64,000 nt of DNA from Cristatella mucedo (GCA_009760855.2 WPIO01000054.1:312001-376000); one strand, 5' to 3'. Shown: positions 9,889-45,118, counted from the first letter of the stretch. The notes: a model not told the origin generated them from the sequence alone. Program-made: numbers and translations.

Positions 9889-12556
9889 CGCTGAGTGGGC
9901 TAGATCAATCAAAACTGGAGGTGGAGTTGCTATGATCGTGCGCTCGAAATTCAACTTCAAGCCATTTGCGGTACCCTCGAAGCAGTCTTTTGAATCAATT
10001 GTCCTGGTCTCACCCGAAAACAAGCTACCGATAGTGGCAGTAGTCTATCGCCCACCAGGTACCAAATCCTCCTTTATCTCAGATTTCTCCGATCTCATTT
10101 CGATTCTGTGTGCAAGAAATCGATCCTTCCTCGTTATGGGTGATTTCAACGTTCACTTTGATAACTTATCTGACGCTTTCAGCACCGAATTTCGTACATT
10201 GACAGACTCATTATCTCTTGTGACTCATGTGCATGGCCCTACCCACATCAAGGGTCACACACTCGACCAAATTTTCTCATATAACTGCACTTTGTCATCA
10301 CCAGTTATCACCAAATCCTGCTTATCTGACCACATGCAGATCTCATTCAATCTACAGTGTGTGCCCACATTCTCCTCTAAAATAACCTGTGAATCGCGAA
10401 ACCTCAAGACCCTTGACATCGATGCTGTCCGTGCGAGCATATCTGCTTCACCTTTGCTGCTCAGTCCTCCCTCCGATCTGTCATCACTGGTAGATTGCTA
10501 CAACACGACACTAGCTGACACGCTCGACGAGTTTGCACCGTTGACAAAGCGCACTGTGCGCCCCCGCCCAGACGGCCTATGGTTTACCACAGACATTAAA
10601 CTAGCCAAGTCTACTAAACGAAAGCTTGAAAAGGCATACAAAAGATCCGGACTAACTGTCCATCGACAGGCATATGAAGACTACTGTAGGTCGTACCAAT
10701 CGATCCTAGCAAAGGCTAAGTCTAGCTTCTATAGAAACATTGTTGAATCACAGATGCACAATCCAAAAATGCTGATGTCGACAATAAACCATCTCCTCAA
10801 CCGTTCCCAGGTTAGCTCCTTACCTGATGATCCTTGTGATGATCTAGCCGATCGCTTCTCTCGATTCTTTGTGCAGAAGATAGACAAAATCAGGGAATCC
10901 ATCCCTGCGATGACAACCTTCCCACTAGAATGCTGTTCCTCGGTTCCTGGCTGCGCCTCAATGTCTGCATTTAAACAGGTCACTAGTGATGTAGTCCTAA
11001 AGCTCGTATCTCAATCAAAGAAGACAACAAGTCCACTGGACCCTATTCCCACTGTCCTGCTCCTACGTTGCATTGATCTGCTGCTGCCATGCATAACCAA
11101 CATCATTAATATGTCATTAGCCTCAGGTCAGGTCCCAGCACCTTTCAAAAAAGCTGTAGTCAGGCCACTTCTCAAGAAAGCTACACTAGACCAAGAGAAC
11201 TTAAGCAACTACCGCCCAGTCTCCCTTCTACCATTCCTATCAAAGACACTGGAACGGGTCGTGGCCAACCAGCTGAACTCGTATATCGAAACCTCACACC
11301 TTGCTAGTAAGTTCCAGTCTGGCTTTAGAGCTAATCACTCCACAGAGTCAGCATTGCTTCGGGTATACAACGACCTACTTAGGAATGCAGACATGGGTAG
11401 AGTGTCTCTTCTTGTTTTGCTCGATCTTTCGGCAGCTTTTGATACCATCGATCACAAAGTACTTCTAGAGCGCCTCTCATCTCGCCTGGGCATCACTGGC
11501 ACTGCTCTGCATTGGTTCAGGTCCTATCTCAGTGGGAGACTCCAGAGTGTTGACGTGAATGGACAAAGATCATCTGAAATACCTCTAAAATATGGAGTAC
11601 CTCAGGGCTCTGTGCTAGGTCCGGTCCTTTTCACCGTTTATACTCTCCCTCTCGCTGATGTGATTGCCAAGCACAATCTAGGCTTTCACTTCTATGCGGA
11701 TGACACTCAGTTGTACCTTTGCTTTGATCCCTCCCAGCCTTCGAGCACCTCAAATTCTCTCAACTCACTTGCTGCATGCATTGATGACATCCGATCATGG
11801 ATGGCAGCAAATTTTCTAAAACTAAACGATGATAAAACTAACTTACTAGTTATGGGCAAACCTAGTGTTATTCAGAAATTGGAAAGGCTGACTTTCAAAA
11901 TTGGCTCTGCCAGCATATCTCCAGTTGCATCAGCTCGAAATCTAGGTGTCATATTCCAAAGCGACCTCTCGTTAGACGACCACATCAGCTCCACAGTCAA
12001 ATCAGCCTATTTTCAGCTTCATAACATTGCTAAAATTCGGGCTTGTTTAGATAAGGATACCACGTCCAAGTTGGTCCATGCATTCGTGACATCCCGTCTC
12101 GACTTCTGCAACTCACTGCTTACTGGCCTACCAGCATGTGCGATCAGGCGATTGCAGCTGGTGCAAAACTCTGCAGCTAGGCTTGTCTGTCGTGAGCGTC
12201 GCAGTTGCCACATTACTCCACTTCTCGCCGACCTGCACTGGTTACCAGTCAAGCAACGGATTGACTTCAAGGTTTTGTCGCTCACTTTTAGGTCTCTTCA
12301 TTCTATGGCTCCAGCTTATCTTTCAGATATACTACCCCATCAGGCAAAGCATCGTACCACTCGCTTTTCGGAATCCAACAGTCTAGAAATACCTCGTACA
12401 AACCTTAAATCCTTTGGAGACCGTGCATTTAGCTCGTATGCTCCCACAGCCTGGAACTCCCTCCCGACCTGCATCAGAACATCCCCTGACCTGACCACAT
12501 TTAAAAGAAACTTAAAAACATACCTATTTAGGACAGCATTTAGTGGGTCTTTGTGA
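9872..12556 (+). CDS. LINE ORF2 fragment: endonuclease, reverse transcriptase
   Basis: An 894-codon frame with no internal stop. The first few codons are read-through from flanking satellite, and no ATG begins the frame. Residues ~10-190 are the C-terminal two thirds of an APE-type endonuclease: VVYRPPGTKS, VMGDFNVHFD, and a late SDH motif carrying the catalytic His. The N-terminal catalytic residues are missing through 5' truncation. Reverse transcriptase follows at ~400-690: NYRPVSLLP, FQSGFRANHST, LDLSAAFDTIDH, GVPQGSVLGP and FHFYADDTQLY with the catalytic DD pair. The C-terminal domain (LQLVQNSAARL, ITPLLADLHWLPVKQRI, AWNSLPTCIR) is typical of CR1/L2-group LINEs. It cannot be autonomous without the full endonuclease. 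Confidence 0.92.
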   Translation: MSKIERAEWARSIKTGGGVAMIVRSKFNFKPFAVPSKQSFESIVLVSPENKLPIVAVVYRPPGTKSSFISDFSDLISILCARNRSFLVMGDFNVHFDNLSDAFSTEFRTLTDSLSLVTHVHGPTHIKGHTLDQIFSYNCTLSSPVITKSCLSDHMQISFNLQCVPTFSSKITCESRNLKTLDIDAVRASISASPLLLSPPSDLSSLVDCYNTTLADTLDEFAPLTKRTVRPRPDGLWFTTDIKLAKSTKRKLEKAYKRSGLTVHRQAYEDYCRSYQSILAKAKSSFYRNIVESQMHNPKMLMSTINHLLNRSQVSSLPDDPCDDLADRFSRFFVQKIDKIRESIPAMTTFPLECCSSVPGCASMSAFKQVTSDVVLKLVSQSKKTTSPLDPIPTVLLLRCIDLLLPCITNIINMSLASGQVPAPFKKAVVRPLLKKATLDQENLSNYRPVSLLPFLSKTLERVVANQLNSYIETSHLASKFQSGFRANHSTESALLRVYNDLLRNADMGRVSLLVLLDLSAAFDTIDHKVLLERLSSRLGITGTALHWFRSYLSGRLQSVDVNGQRSSEIPLKYGVPQGSVLGPVLFTVYTLPLADVIAKHNLGFHFYADDTQLYLCFDPSQPSSTSNSLNSLAACIDDIRSWMAANFLKLNDDKTNLLVMGKPSVIQKLERLTFKIGSASISPVASARNLGVIFQSDLSLDDHISSTVKSAYFQLHNIAKIRACLDKDTTSKLVHAFVTSRLDFCNSLLTGLPACAIRRLQLVQNSAARLVCRERRSCHITPLLADLHWLPVKQRIDFKVLSLTFRSLHSMAPAYLSDILPHQAKHRTTRFSESNSLEIPRTNLKSFGDRAFSSYAPTAWNSLPTCIRTSPDLTTFKRNLKTYLFRTAFSGSL

Positions 12557-12790
12557 TTCGTCCTCGATTTGCTTATGCGTGCTGACACTGTTCATGCTGC
12601 CACTAACCACATTTGCATGCTGACCCAGTGCATGTAACCCCTAACCATGTTATTCATTTTGTTTGTTTTTCAAGCATGATTTTACTTACTATTCTATTGC
12701 GTATCACTTTGCAGCAAATGTAAAGCGCCTAGAAAGAGATTAAGTTCTCTGAGGGCGCTTTATCAAGTGCAATATTATTATTATTATTAT
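9889..12790 (+). mobile_element. LINE family 1, longest copy (A), CR1/L2-like
   Basis: A non-LTR retrotransposon inserted in the satellite array. It holds a continuous ORF2 to 12556, a ~220-base 3' untranslated region, a terminal hairpin (12722-12761) and an (ATT)n tail. The 5' end is truncated within the endonuclease domain. The 3' UTR matches those of copies B (3 kb) and C (24.4 kb) almost base for base, which points to recent activity. Confidence 0.9.
12722..12761 (+). other. LINE 3'-terminal hairpin
   Basis: AAAGCGCC (12722-12729) pairs with GGCGCTTT (12754-12761). Inside, AGAGA (12735-12739) pairs with TCTCT (12746-12750) around the loop TTAAGT. The hairpin is kept in all LINE 1 copies and, in part, in SINE family S1. 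In related LINEs a 3' structure is recognised by the reverse transcriptase; that role here is inferred. Confidence 0.75.
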
Positions 12791-12868
12791 TAAAATTATG
12801 TTCTCGCAAAGTTAGATGTTACGTGGAATGAGAATTCGAGCTTCCTGCAGCCGATTCCTCGTCGATCA

Positions 12869-12977
12869 CTCACGATTCAATCGCGTTTCCCTTGGCAGCA
12901 AATGTAAAGCGCCTAGGAAGAGATTGAGTTCTCTGAGGGCGCTTTATCAAGTGCATTATTATTATTATTATTATTAT
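12869..12977 (+). mobile_element. LINE family 1, second 3' tail beside copy A
   Basis: Contains the last ~95 bases of a slightly different subfamily (CAATCGCGTTTC, AGCGCCTAGGAAGAGATTGAG) and its own (ATT)n tail. It lies only ~80 bases past the tail of copy A, so the satellite took two independent insertions close together. Confidence 0.8.
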
Positions 12978-14115
12978 TTGCCACGGGTGCTAGCTGATTG
13001 CTGCTTCGAGCCGAGCCGTTGCTGTAGATTGTCATGCGTTACCTGGGATTGCACGAGAGCGCAATTGGTTAAAATGAAGTGGCTGCACTTTAAGCAGTGT
13101 ACTTTGTAATATGCATTCAAAATTGGAGCATTGAGAAAAACCGAGTTCGGGGCATTTTATGTCGGATTGTTGGGAGATTGCGGTATATTGGCCCTGACCA
13201 TTGCAGTCGACTGCAGTTCATTGCTGCAGAATGGTCGAGGCAGATATAGGGAAAATGTGTGGGTACACAATAACCCGAAGAGTAGAGCAGCATGCAATCA
13301 TGATTTAAAGCTTCCAGTGCACGGATTCTGGTCGCTTTTCGGCGGATTGCGGCATGGGACCGGGCCATTACGCTATATTGTAGTGTACTGCATAGGAACG
13401 CGTATGCACGATGGAGTGAAATTTTGTGGGTGTAATTTAACTGATTCTGATCTTACATGCAAAATAAATTAGAGCTTCGCGATAGCGATTTGAGGATGAT
13501 TTTCAGAGTGGAACAGAGTGGATTTCAGTGGAACAGAGTGGATTTCGGTGTTTTCGCTATTTACTATTTTGAGCGATTGCCGCGCATTGCCAGAATTCGC
13601 GGATGGACCATTTTTTATTTTAAGTGGGTGCACACACAACACAGTGCAGATTAATGTGCAATAGAAACTGGAGCTCGGTGAAATCTATTTTTAGTCGTTT
13701 TGCGATGGATGTGGTGGATTGGAGTGGACTGCGGTATTGGCCCGAGCTATTGCAGTCGATTGCAGCGCATTGCATAAGAACGGCCCCCCAATGCAAGTAC
13801 AATGAATTGTATGTGTGCAATTGTCGCAGAGTGTACTGTGTTATGCAATCATAAAAGAGCTTTGTGAACAGAATTTCTTTCGTTGTGCGGTGGAATGCCG
13901 TGGAATCGCTGTACGGGGCCAGGGCCTCCGCGATCGTAATTCAGAGGACTTCGTGAGAACGAGTGCACGCGGAATCGCGCGAGAAATTTTCTGGCTACAT
14001 TTTACATGTAGCGTAGCTATATATTACAAACTCGTCGGGCTTTGCGAAGCTGATTTGTGGTGGATTGCACGCGAACTAAAGTGGATTACGGTGCAGGCCT
14101 ACGTCATTGCAGCTC
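12978..14115 (+). repeat. Decayed ~175-bp satellite, right part
   Basis: Continues the array seen at 9.1-9.9 kb. The anchor word (for example CCATTGCAGTCGACTGCAG) recurs near 13016, 13198, 13366, 13571, 13746, 13890 and 14102, with CACTTTAA and TTGGAGC phrases between. Mean spacing is about 175-180 bases. Confidence 0.65.
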
Positions 14116-14350
14116 ATTTGTTGTGTGCATGCTCACACAGACGTGTGAGGTTGGTGATAGATCAAATCTAATGTGTACTACAATATCCGCCCAAAATTTG
14201 TGCTCTGCAAAGCCAGTGTAGGGTCGATTTGAGCCTAAGTAGAGTATATTGTGGTAAATCGTTGAACCCTCCGAAACACCTCCAATTGGTATAAATAGAC
14301 ACGAATTCTCCCCCACGCTCCACGCTGGACGATTGTCAGGCGTCTAAATG

Positions 14351-14500
14351 CGAGCCGGTTTGGTCTCGCGGTTAAAATGCTCGCGCCGGCCAAGGTCTGG
14401 CTGACGTCGTGGGTTCGAGCCCCGAGGCATATGTGAAGAGCCTGAATAGAGATTAAGTTCTCTTGGGGCGCTATACAAATGAATTATATATATATATATA
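14351..14500 (+). mobile_element. SINE family S1, copy a (most complete)
   Basis: A tRNA-like head (GAGCCGGTTTGGTCTCGCGG) with a clear polymerase III B box, GGTTCGAGCCC at 14412-14422. The tail AGAGATTAAGTTCTCT...GGGGCGCTATACAAAT follows and then a TA run. The tail matches the 3' hairpin of LINE family 1. It is not a functional tRNA: there is no acceptor-stem pairing or CCA context. Confidence 0.8.
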
Positions 14501-14611
14501 TACATACTTAGGTTCTGTCCGTCATTCGTCCACCTGATGTTTTCGCTCTTTCCATTTTACTCCCAAGGCTCATCGCATTATCTGCCGCACGCGCACGCAC
14601 GCATGCACACA

Positions 14612-15875
14612 TGTAACGCTGAAGGTTCGGCGGAGTAGGCTTAACCTGCCGCTTACCTAGCGGAGTAACCTACCGCCTGATGCCGTTCGGTGCGCGCCTA
14701 CGCGCATTAAGCAGGCCGCCACGGAACGAACGTTTCTGGCGCTAACCTACTCACCGTTACTAAAGAGGGTCGTGAGTCCGCGGCGTGAATTGGAAAGCGA
14801 GACACACAAATTGGGGATTTTACTGAGCTTTATTCGCAAGCGCACGTCTAGCTCAGTTTTATCTCCACACTACTCACACGCTCTCAACAGCACACGCACT
14901 CTTTCGAAGGGAATACGTCACCCGCACTTAGGCTACATAAGTCTTTTGTGGGTTACGACCCGAATGAGACGAGGAGCCCGAATCGGAGCCTAGACCCTGA
15001 CTGGAGAACGAGGGCTCCGCTTCCACCTTACGGCAGGAATACCTCCCACACTACACCAAGCACTCTTGCGTAGGAAACCGTCTCCACACTTAGGCTACCG
15101 ACGTCTATAGGGGAAACGACTCAAATAGATGGAGGAGCCCGAACCAACGGAATAACTCATACACCAACACCAACTAGGTCTAGTTCACACCGGCAAATCC
15201 TTATGCCGAGACCGCATCCAAGCGCGCACATGCGCAAAGCACAAAAGAAACACAAAATACTAGCTCGGGCGCGATACGACCGTATTCGGTGGAGTCCGCC
15301 GAATCCTCCTGGCGCTGTCTCGTCCTGTCCCGTCGATCGCCGGCGAACAGCCCGCCCTCCCCTTTCAGCTTTCAGAGAAACAAGTGCCCGACGGCGTCGA
15401 TGCGAAGCCGAAGAGCGAGAGAAGGAGTCGAACAAGAGAGAGCGAGAGCGAGAGCGTCGCTCGACTGTTAGCTACTGTAGCTGAGACTATGGGGCAGGAG
15501 CTGTAGTGGCAGGTGGGCCCGACACCGTGGCCCACCTGCGGTAAGGAATTAAGACCGTCACTTGGCCACTGGAAGGGCACGCCTGTCCAGCTTGAATGCC
15601 GAATGGGTTCCAGACGATTCTCTTTGGATTGAGTTATGGCCGAGATTGACAGGCCAGCCGACATCAATCAACAGCTCCCGCGGATATCGGACCGATTCTA
15701 AAGGCCGAATCGCCACCTCTGGTCTCAGAGCTTCATGGCATGTTCTTAAGCTCTTGCTCTCTAACCGCACTGACGCTCCTCTCTGGCTCACTGCTCCAGG
15801 ACAGAGGAGTTCTTGCCCGCCGCCGAACAGCTCTTGTTCTCGCTAAAATTAAACCAAGGGCAGCAAGGCGCTACA
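14612..15875 (-). mobile_element. Solo-LTR-like element, copy 1
   Basis: On the minus strand it begins TGTAGCGCC (at 15875) and ends GCGTTACA (at 14612), giving the TG...CA termini of an LTR and a length of ~1.26 kb. An AATAAA followed by GCTCAGTAAAATCC lies near 14830 (minus), fitting an LTR polyadenylation signal. A second copy in opposite orientation occupies 61.2-62.8 kb. No gag-pol region is present, hence solo LTR. Insertion into a CA repeat hides the target-site duplication. Confidence 0.6.
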
Positions 15876-15975
15876 CACACACTCACACACACACGCACAC
15901 ACGCACACGCACGCACGCACGCACACACACCCCCTCCACACACATATATAATATTTAAATATATATAAATATATA
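15876..15975. repeat. (CA)n / (TA)n microsatellite
   Basis: CA/CGCA repeats, then a TATATAA-type stretch, between the LTR and the SINE tail. Confidence 0.9.
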
Positions 15976-16048
15976 TCATTCACTTGCATAGTGCCCTAAG
16001 AAAACTTAATCTCTATTCAGTTGTTTCACATGCCGCGTGCTCGCGCCT
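15976..16048 (-). mobile_element. SINE family S1, tail fragment
   Basis: The reverse complement carries CTGAATAGAGATTAAG and a GGGCACTATGCAA end, matching the S1 3' region. The tRNA-like head is missing or unrecognisable. Confidence 0.6.
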
Positions 16049-17075
<1,027 letters not shown>

Positions 17076-18250
17076 CCGTCGCTGCACACGCCACCGCGGA
17101 TGAGAGCACATGCGAGGCCACACGCTGCGAAGGGCCAAATAATCTAAATATAGTGAGCTAAACCGCAGCGTGTGTCAACTTGACCACGCCCACGCACACG
17201 GGCGACGCGAGCGCGTCTAAGGCGTATTGGGGCAGGCGCGTATTGTGTCCAGACACGCGGTGAACGCGAGTTCAGCACTCGTAGTGCCTGCGTGCCGCAG
17301 AGCACTCCTGCAATATGCGAAACGCGCTTGCCAGGAGCTAGTCTCGCGATTTCTCTGACGTACATAGCAGCGGTTCTCTACGGAGGATTGAGCTTAGAGC
17401 TCGGACTGGACTTAAGCGGCCAACAGCGCAGCGGCTCTCGGCTGTAGGAAGCCGGTGGAGCACCTTGACCTTTGAGTATTGATTAACCTTGACCTTTAAC
17501 GGTAACGTGGACTGGCTGCGTGGCGCGAGCGAGCAGGTAAGCTTGCTGCAGCAAGTGAGGGTCTCTCTCTCTCTCTCTCTTTCTCTCACTCTCTCTTTCT
17601 CTATCCTGCTCTCTCTCTCTCTATCCTGCTTGTTGTTTGGTTCGCACCTCAGAGCCAGCCGATAAACAACGCCAACAATGTATTCTATTCGACTCCGGCT
17701 GTGCCTTGGTCGACCCCGATGGTGAGTCCACCATCTGTTCACCAGCGGATTATCGGCCTGTGTCAACGCCTCATTAGAAGCGGACCACAGCTGTGCACAG
17801 GCCCCTCTCGAGGATGCTACCACCAGCTGTTGAGGAAAAGAGCGGTACCAGCCCGCGTGCAATCGAACTACACTGCTCCCTCTCTCTATCTATCCTGCTC
17901 TCTCTCTCTCTCTTTCTCTATCCTGCTCTCTCACTCACTCGTTCTCTCTCGATCTATTCTCCGTGCGGTTAAATGCAATTATAGCTCGTCCGGTTATTGG
18001 CGCTTAGGAAGCGGTGCAGTTGACAGTAATCGGTTAATGGAAAGTGGGGTAACTTGAAAAAAAAGACTACAGGGGAAAGTGCCCCTCCCTGAAACTTGGG
18101 AGAAATATGGTTTGCTTTTGTCGGCCAGCTAGCCAGCCCGCTCCAAAAACGGTACTGGACCGGCCAGTTCTGCTCAGTAGTCGATAAAACCGAACATGTA
18201 CTCACAGGATGCCCAGGCGTGTGGTTGGACTAGAACACTTTGACACTTTG
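17076..18250. other. Unassigned segment with CT tracts
   Basis: No supported gene. Interrupted CT microsatellites lie at 17560-17630 and 17880-17960. The phrase TATCCTGCTCTCTC recurs in both, so they are probably related copies. Confidence 0.5.
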
Positions 18251-18255
18251 ATCTG

Positions 18256-18999
18256 CTACTAGGAGATGCTGTCGTGTGACCTTCATCAGGCTATCGCGAT
18301 GTGGGTCTCGTCTTTGCATGAGTTTTGAGTGCTTCATTTGAAGGCTGCCTCCACTGCTAGCCATCACGACCGATCCCTATCTAAGACTTAAGGACTGTCT
18401 GCTACGCTGACTTGCACAAAATGAGCTAAATCCCTCGTTTTTATCTCGGATTGATTATTGCAACATCATCCTGACTGGGCTACCGAAAAAAGCCACTAGG
18501 CTGCTGCAGTTGGTGATGAATGTGGCTGCAAGGCTAATAAAAACTCCCGGAGGTTTAATCACATATCACATTTGCTGTGGGAGCTTCGCTGACTTCCGGT
18601 TGATCAATGGATACAGACTTAATTACGCTGACCCTTGAGGCCTGACATGGCTTGGCTCCTTCAACCGCTGCACTCACTACCTCAGTCGCCCTGCTTGACT
18701 CAGTTGTTATGCTTGACTCACTTCCTTTCTTCGTTGCATGGAGGATGAAGCCTGCTGCGCATGCGCACCGAAAGCTGCTTGGGCTTTGGGTGCGCTATAT
18801 ATTTATATTTATTTATTTATATTTATATTTATATATTATTATTTATATTTATATTTATATTTATATATTATTATTTATTTATTTATATTTATATTTATAT
18901 ATATTTGCGCATATATTTGTTGCACAGGAGACTCTCCTGTGCAACACTCACCTAGTCTTTGTGGCTCTGTGGACTTTCAGCCGGAGATACATTACAATA
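18256..18999 (+). mobile_element. LINE family 2 copy with internal AT expansion
   Basis: Starts with the same GATGCTGT phrase as the 0.8-kb copy. It carries the CCACTAGGC-TGCTGCAGTTGG coding stretch, has an internal deletion near 18660, and ends with GGAGATACATTACAATACATT. A TTTATA-type microsatellite (18796-18905) interrupts the 3' UTR. Confidence 0.7.
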
Positions 19000-19052
19000 C
19001 ATTGGTCGCGGGTGTGTAGCACGCCGTGAAGATGAAATATTGCTCGATATTG

Positions 19053-19233
19053 AGCCGCGATGGCTCACTAGGTAAGGTGGCTGTTTTTCACGATCTCAGC
19101 CCCGAGGTCACGTGGGTTCGAATCGCTGCTGTGGGCGATCCTTTGTCGCCACTGCAAGCGGTGGTGATAGCCGTAAAGGCTCTTCTGTCGCTATGCAAAA
19201 GAGGCTGTTAAATCAGCTAGTGGTTTTTTTTTT
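19053..19233 (+). mobile_element. SINE family S2, copy a
   Basis: A tRNA-like head (GCGATGGCTCACTAGGTAAG) with B-box-like GGGTTCGAATC near 19115. A conserved body follows (GCCACTGCAAGCGGTGGTGA, GCCGTAAAGGCTCTTCTG) and an AATCAGCTAG end with a T run. Six copies occur in the window. The body is unrelated to S1. Confidence 0.75.
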
Positions 19234-19436
19234 ATCCCAGCTTCTGGTCCAGCATAAGGTTTGGGTGCTAGTACATTTTTTTAAAATACAGCAAGTCTAA
19301 TGAGTCGAATAATTTTTCAGAAGAGAATCCGACAAGAGAAGCTGACAGAGGACGTGTGCAGTGGGCCTGACGTTTTAGTCGCTATTGAACCTTGTGCTAA
19401 GGTTTGCCGTAGAATTCTAAACACGATCGTGCTTCC

Positions 19437-19525
19437 TGTGCAGCAAATGTAATGCACCCAGAGAGAGAGATTGAGTTCTCTGAGAATTCCTTATGAAGTG
19501 TACTATTATTATTATTATTATTATG
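19437..19525 (+). mobile_element. LINE family 1, 3' tail only
   Basis: CAGCAAATGTAATGCACCC with a degraded terminal hairpin and an (ATT)n tail. Confidence 0.7.
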
Positions 19526-20254
19526 GTTATTGACACGTATGGGCAAAGTTGATTGAGTAGATGTTTCGGCATTCAGCCGTTCACTCGCATTGTCTTGTAA
19601 GAGCTGAGCTGCCGAGTGACAAAAAAACCTGAAGCTTAAGATGGCGGCCGTGAGATAGCTGTCCCAATTGGCTCGGTTAGCATGCCTGAACGCAGCAGCT
19701 GTAGAAGACCATCTGTCGGAGCCACTGCTGGAAAGTCGGCCTTTGGCGATCACAGCTCTGCTGCCATTCGTCAGGATAATTCAGCGAAAGCAGCTACGGC
19801 CTTGCGGCAACGAATGGAGGCGACCCAAGCCGTGCACACGTGGTCGGCGGGACTTGTCGTCGTGCAGCTGCAAAGCCCTCTGTGTATGATAGGTGCACTT
19901 GCGCTAGGTGCACTTGGTGTGCTGACATCTTATATTGATTCAGGAGGATTACCTTGGCACGAGAAGAGATGATTAAGGAGAGGAAAAGTGGAGTGGCTGA
20001 GGTTATCTTATCGCCGATTAGCTGCTTTCGGCCGTATGCTGCTGTTAAAGGAAAGAGCTCGAGTTGTTGTTATCTCCCACTTTGCTTGCGAGTGAAGTTT
20101 CGACGGGGCCCGCATTCCGTGGTCGCACCCTTAGCTCGGCGCTGCAGCTCCGACTTCCAGCCTCGCAGCCGAGCTGTCGCACGAGAGCGCCACCGGGTGC
20201 GGTAAGTGTAGGCTTGCCTGCTGCGCCTCGCGCGAACATCTAATTGCGCAGTGA
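19526..20254. other. Unassigned segment
   Basis: Moderately GC-rich with short open frames on both strands, none with recognisable domains or strong splice signals. Confidence 0.4.
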
Positions 20255-20545
20255 GGAGATTACGCAACGACAACTACTCTCCTACTGCCGACTATGGCTC
20301 ATCTTTTCCAGCGGTCCTGAGCTGCTACTTCTATGCTACTCACTACCTCAACTGCTCTCCTGACTCTGCTGTGCTTCCCACTTTCACTTTGTTGCATGAG
20401 ACGAAGTCTGTTGGCTACCGAATTCGTACCGAAAGCCGCTTAGGCTGTGAGTGAGCTATACAAAACTCTCCTGCGTAACACCCACATGGTCTTCATGACT
20501 TTGTGGAGTTACAGACGGAGATACATTACATTACATAACGTCCTC
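20255..20545 (+). mobile_element. LINE family 2, 3' end
   Basis: Matches the 3' UTR of the 2.1-2.55 kb copy (AACTACTCTCCTACTGCC, CAAAACTCTCCTGCGTAAC) and ends in ACATTACATTACAT. Confidence 0.75.
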
Positions 20546-21789
20546 ATTAACCCGATTGAGCAGGTAATCCACTCGTGCCTGGCAGAGAGGAGCCTACACA
20601 GCTGTATTTATGGCAGCATACTCTTTCAGTACAGCACATGTAGACCATCTAGGACAGGATTTACCAGTGAGGTGTGGACAACCAAGCATAATCTTACCCC
20701 CACAATTATCATTAACCGATAGATGGGCTCCTGTTCAGTCGTATATGTAAATATTCTTAAAAGAGATCAGCTTCTTCTAGGACTCCACGTGCATGTCTTA
20801 GTATTATTATTATTAACTCTATTGTGATCATACTTTGCTGCTGCTGAGCTGCTGCTCCCAGCTGCTGAGCTGCTGCTTGCTGTCATTAAAGCGATGTTGA
20901 AAAGATGTTTAGAGTGTTCCGACAACAGGTATTATTAATAAGGTAACATGCTAAATCTGTTTTGCTGAGCTATCAAGATAAGAAACAGACAGAGCTGTAT
21001 CTGCTCACCTATGTCACGTGAGCAGCCTGCTGCCATGCTACCAGGATCCATCCATTATAGCGAGTAGCAGTACTTCTGATGTGGCTGCATGTGTGCCGGT
21101 GCTTTGCTGCTGGTCCTCTGCCGTGACTTGAATGTGCCGTCGTGACTTGGATGTGCCCTAGTGAATTCCCTCCCTATTTTGGCACTAATTTGATCCAAAA
21201 GGGGTGGAGCAAATGTCCGACAGCCCTCGTCGGTTCGTGACTCGATTGAGCTTGATCCGTACGGACCAAACGCATGGTGGAAACACCGACGTGCGGCGCA
21301 TGCTGAGCACCTTAGCCATTTCCTTAGCTATCCTGCGAGCCGGCAAGTTGCAATTCTGCAGCTGCACACGACCATCGCTGACTATCCGTAGCAAATCCGA
21401 CCTAACTTGTGTTTTTTCTTGTTATGCCCAATGCAGAGAAATAAAAAGGTACATCACACAAGTCACGTGTCGCATGCTCCTGCTGGGCAAGCGGCACGTG
21501 ACAGCATGTTAGGCCCTAGGTAGCCTTGCTCCAGCTTTGGTCTCTATTGCAGCCTCAGACATATCGTATCTAGCACTCGTAAGGTCTGATCGAAAATGAA
21601 TGAGGTGGTCCTGTGTCATGTACATCACTGGCTCACGTGTTTGGCTGCACAACGATACTGACGTCAGCTTTCTTAAGTTTCGGGCTGCAGCAGCGTCTTG
21701 GTGGTGTCTTGGGAGCTTGGCTGCTGCCTGCCGCCTCTGACGCCACCGCTGCCAGCCGCAGACGGCCACGCTTTGCAGAAGTCGACACA
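20546..21789. other. Unassigned segment upstream of the S9 peptidase gene
   Basis: No repeat family recognised. It should contain the promoter and 5' UTR of the peptidase gene. No clear TATA box near the start; CACGTG-type E-box words occur near 21465-21500. Confidence 0.35.
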
Positions 21790-44770
<22,981 letters not shown>

Positions 44771-45112
44771 TTGAATCGATGACGCACCATCTTGGCGTGC
44801 ATTGGGATTTGCAATCTTTTTCTTTCCACGTTCACTTTCCATAGCATAGCATAGCATTGTGAACAGAGATTGCCATATCAGTTTAGTTAAAGAACCGATC
44901 TAGATTTGATGCAAGGTCTCACATCCATCATCTGTGTCCAGCCGCGCGCCCCTGGTTCCCATAAAGCCAGGGTCTCGGCCCTATCTGTGCAAGTAATTAA
45001 TTTGCTGCTGCTAGCTATACTTTAAATTCGGCGTATTCTGGGGCTGTGACAATGTTAACAGAGCATTGGGTTTAAAGGATTTCACTTTCAAATTGCGTGA
45101 ATTTTATCTCAA

Positions 45113-45118
45113 TAAATA
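45113..45118 (+). terminator. Candidate polyadenylation signal of the S9 gene
   Basis: AATAAA about 343 bases after the stop codon, before the next LINE. Position fits; no transcript evidence. Confidence 0.4.

Noticed and set aside
14351-14425. Possible tRNA gene
   Set aside because: It has a good B box but no acceptor stem pairing, and the same head recurs with a LINE-like tail elsewhere. It is a SINE.
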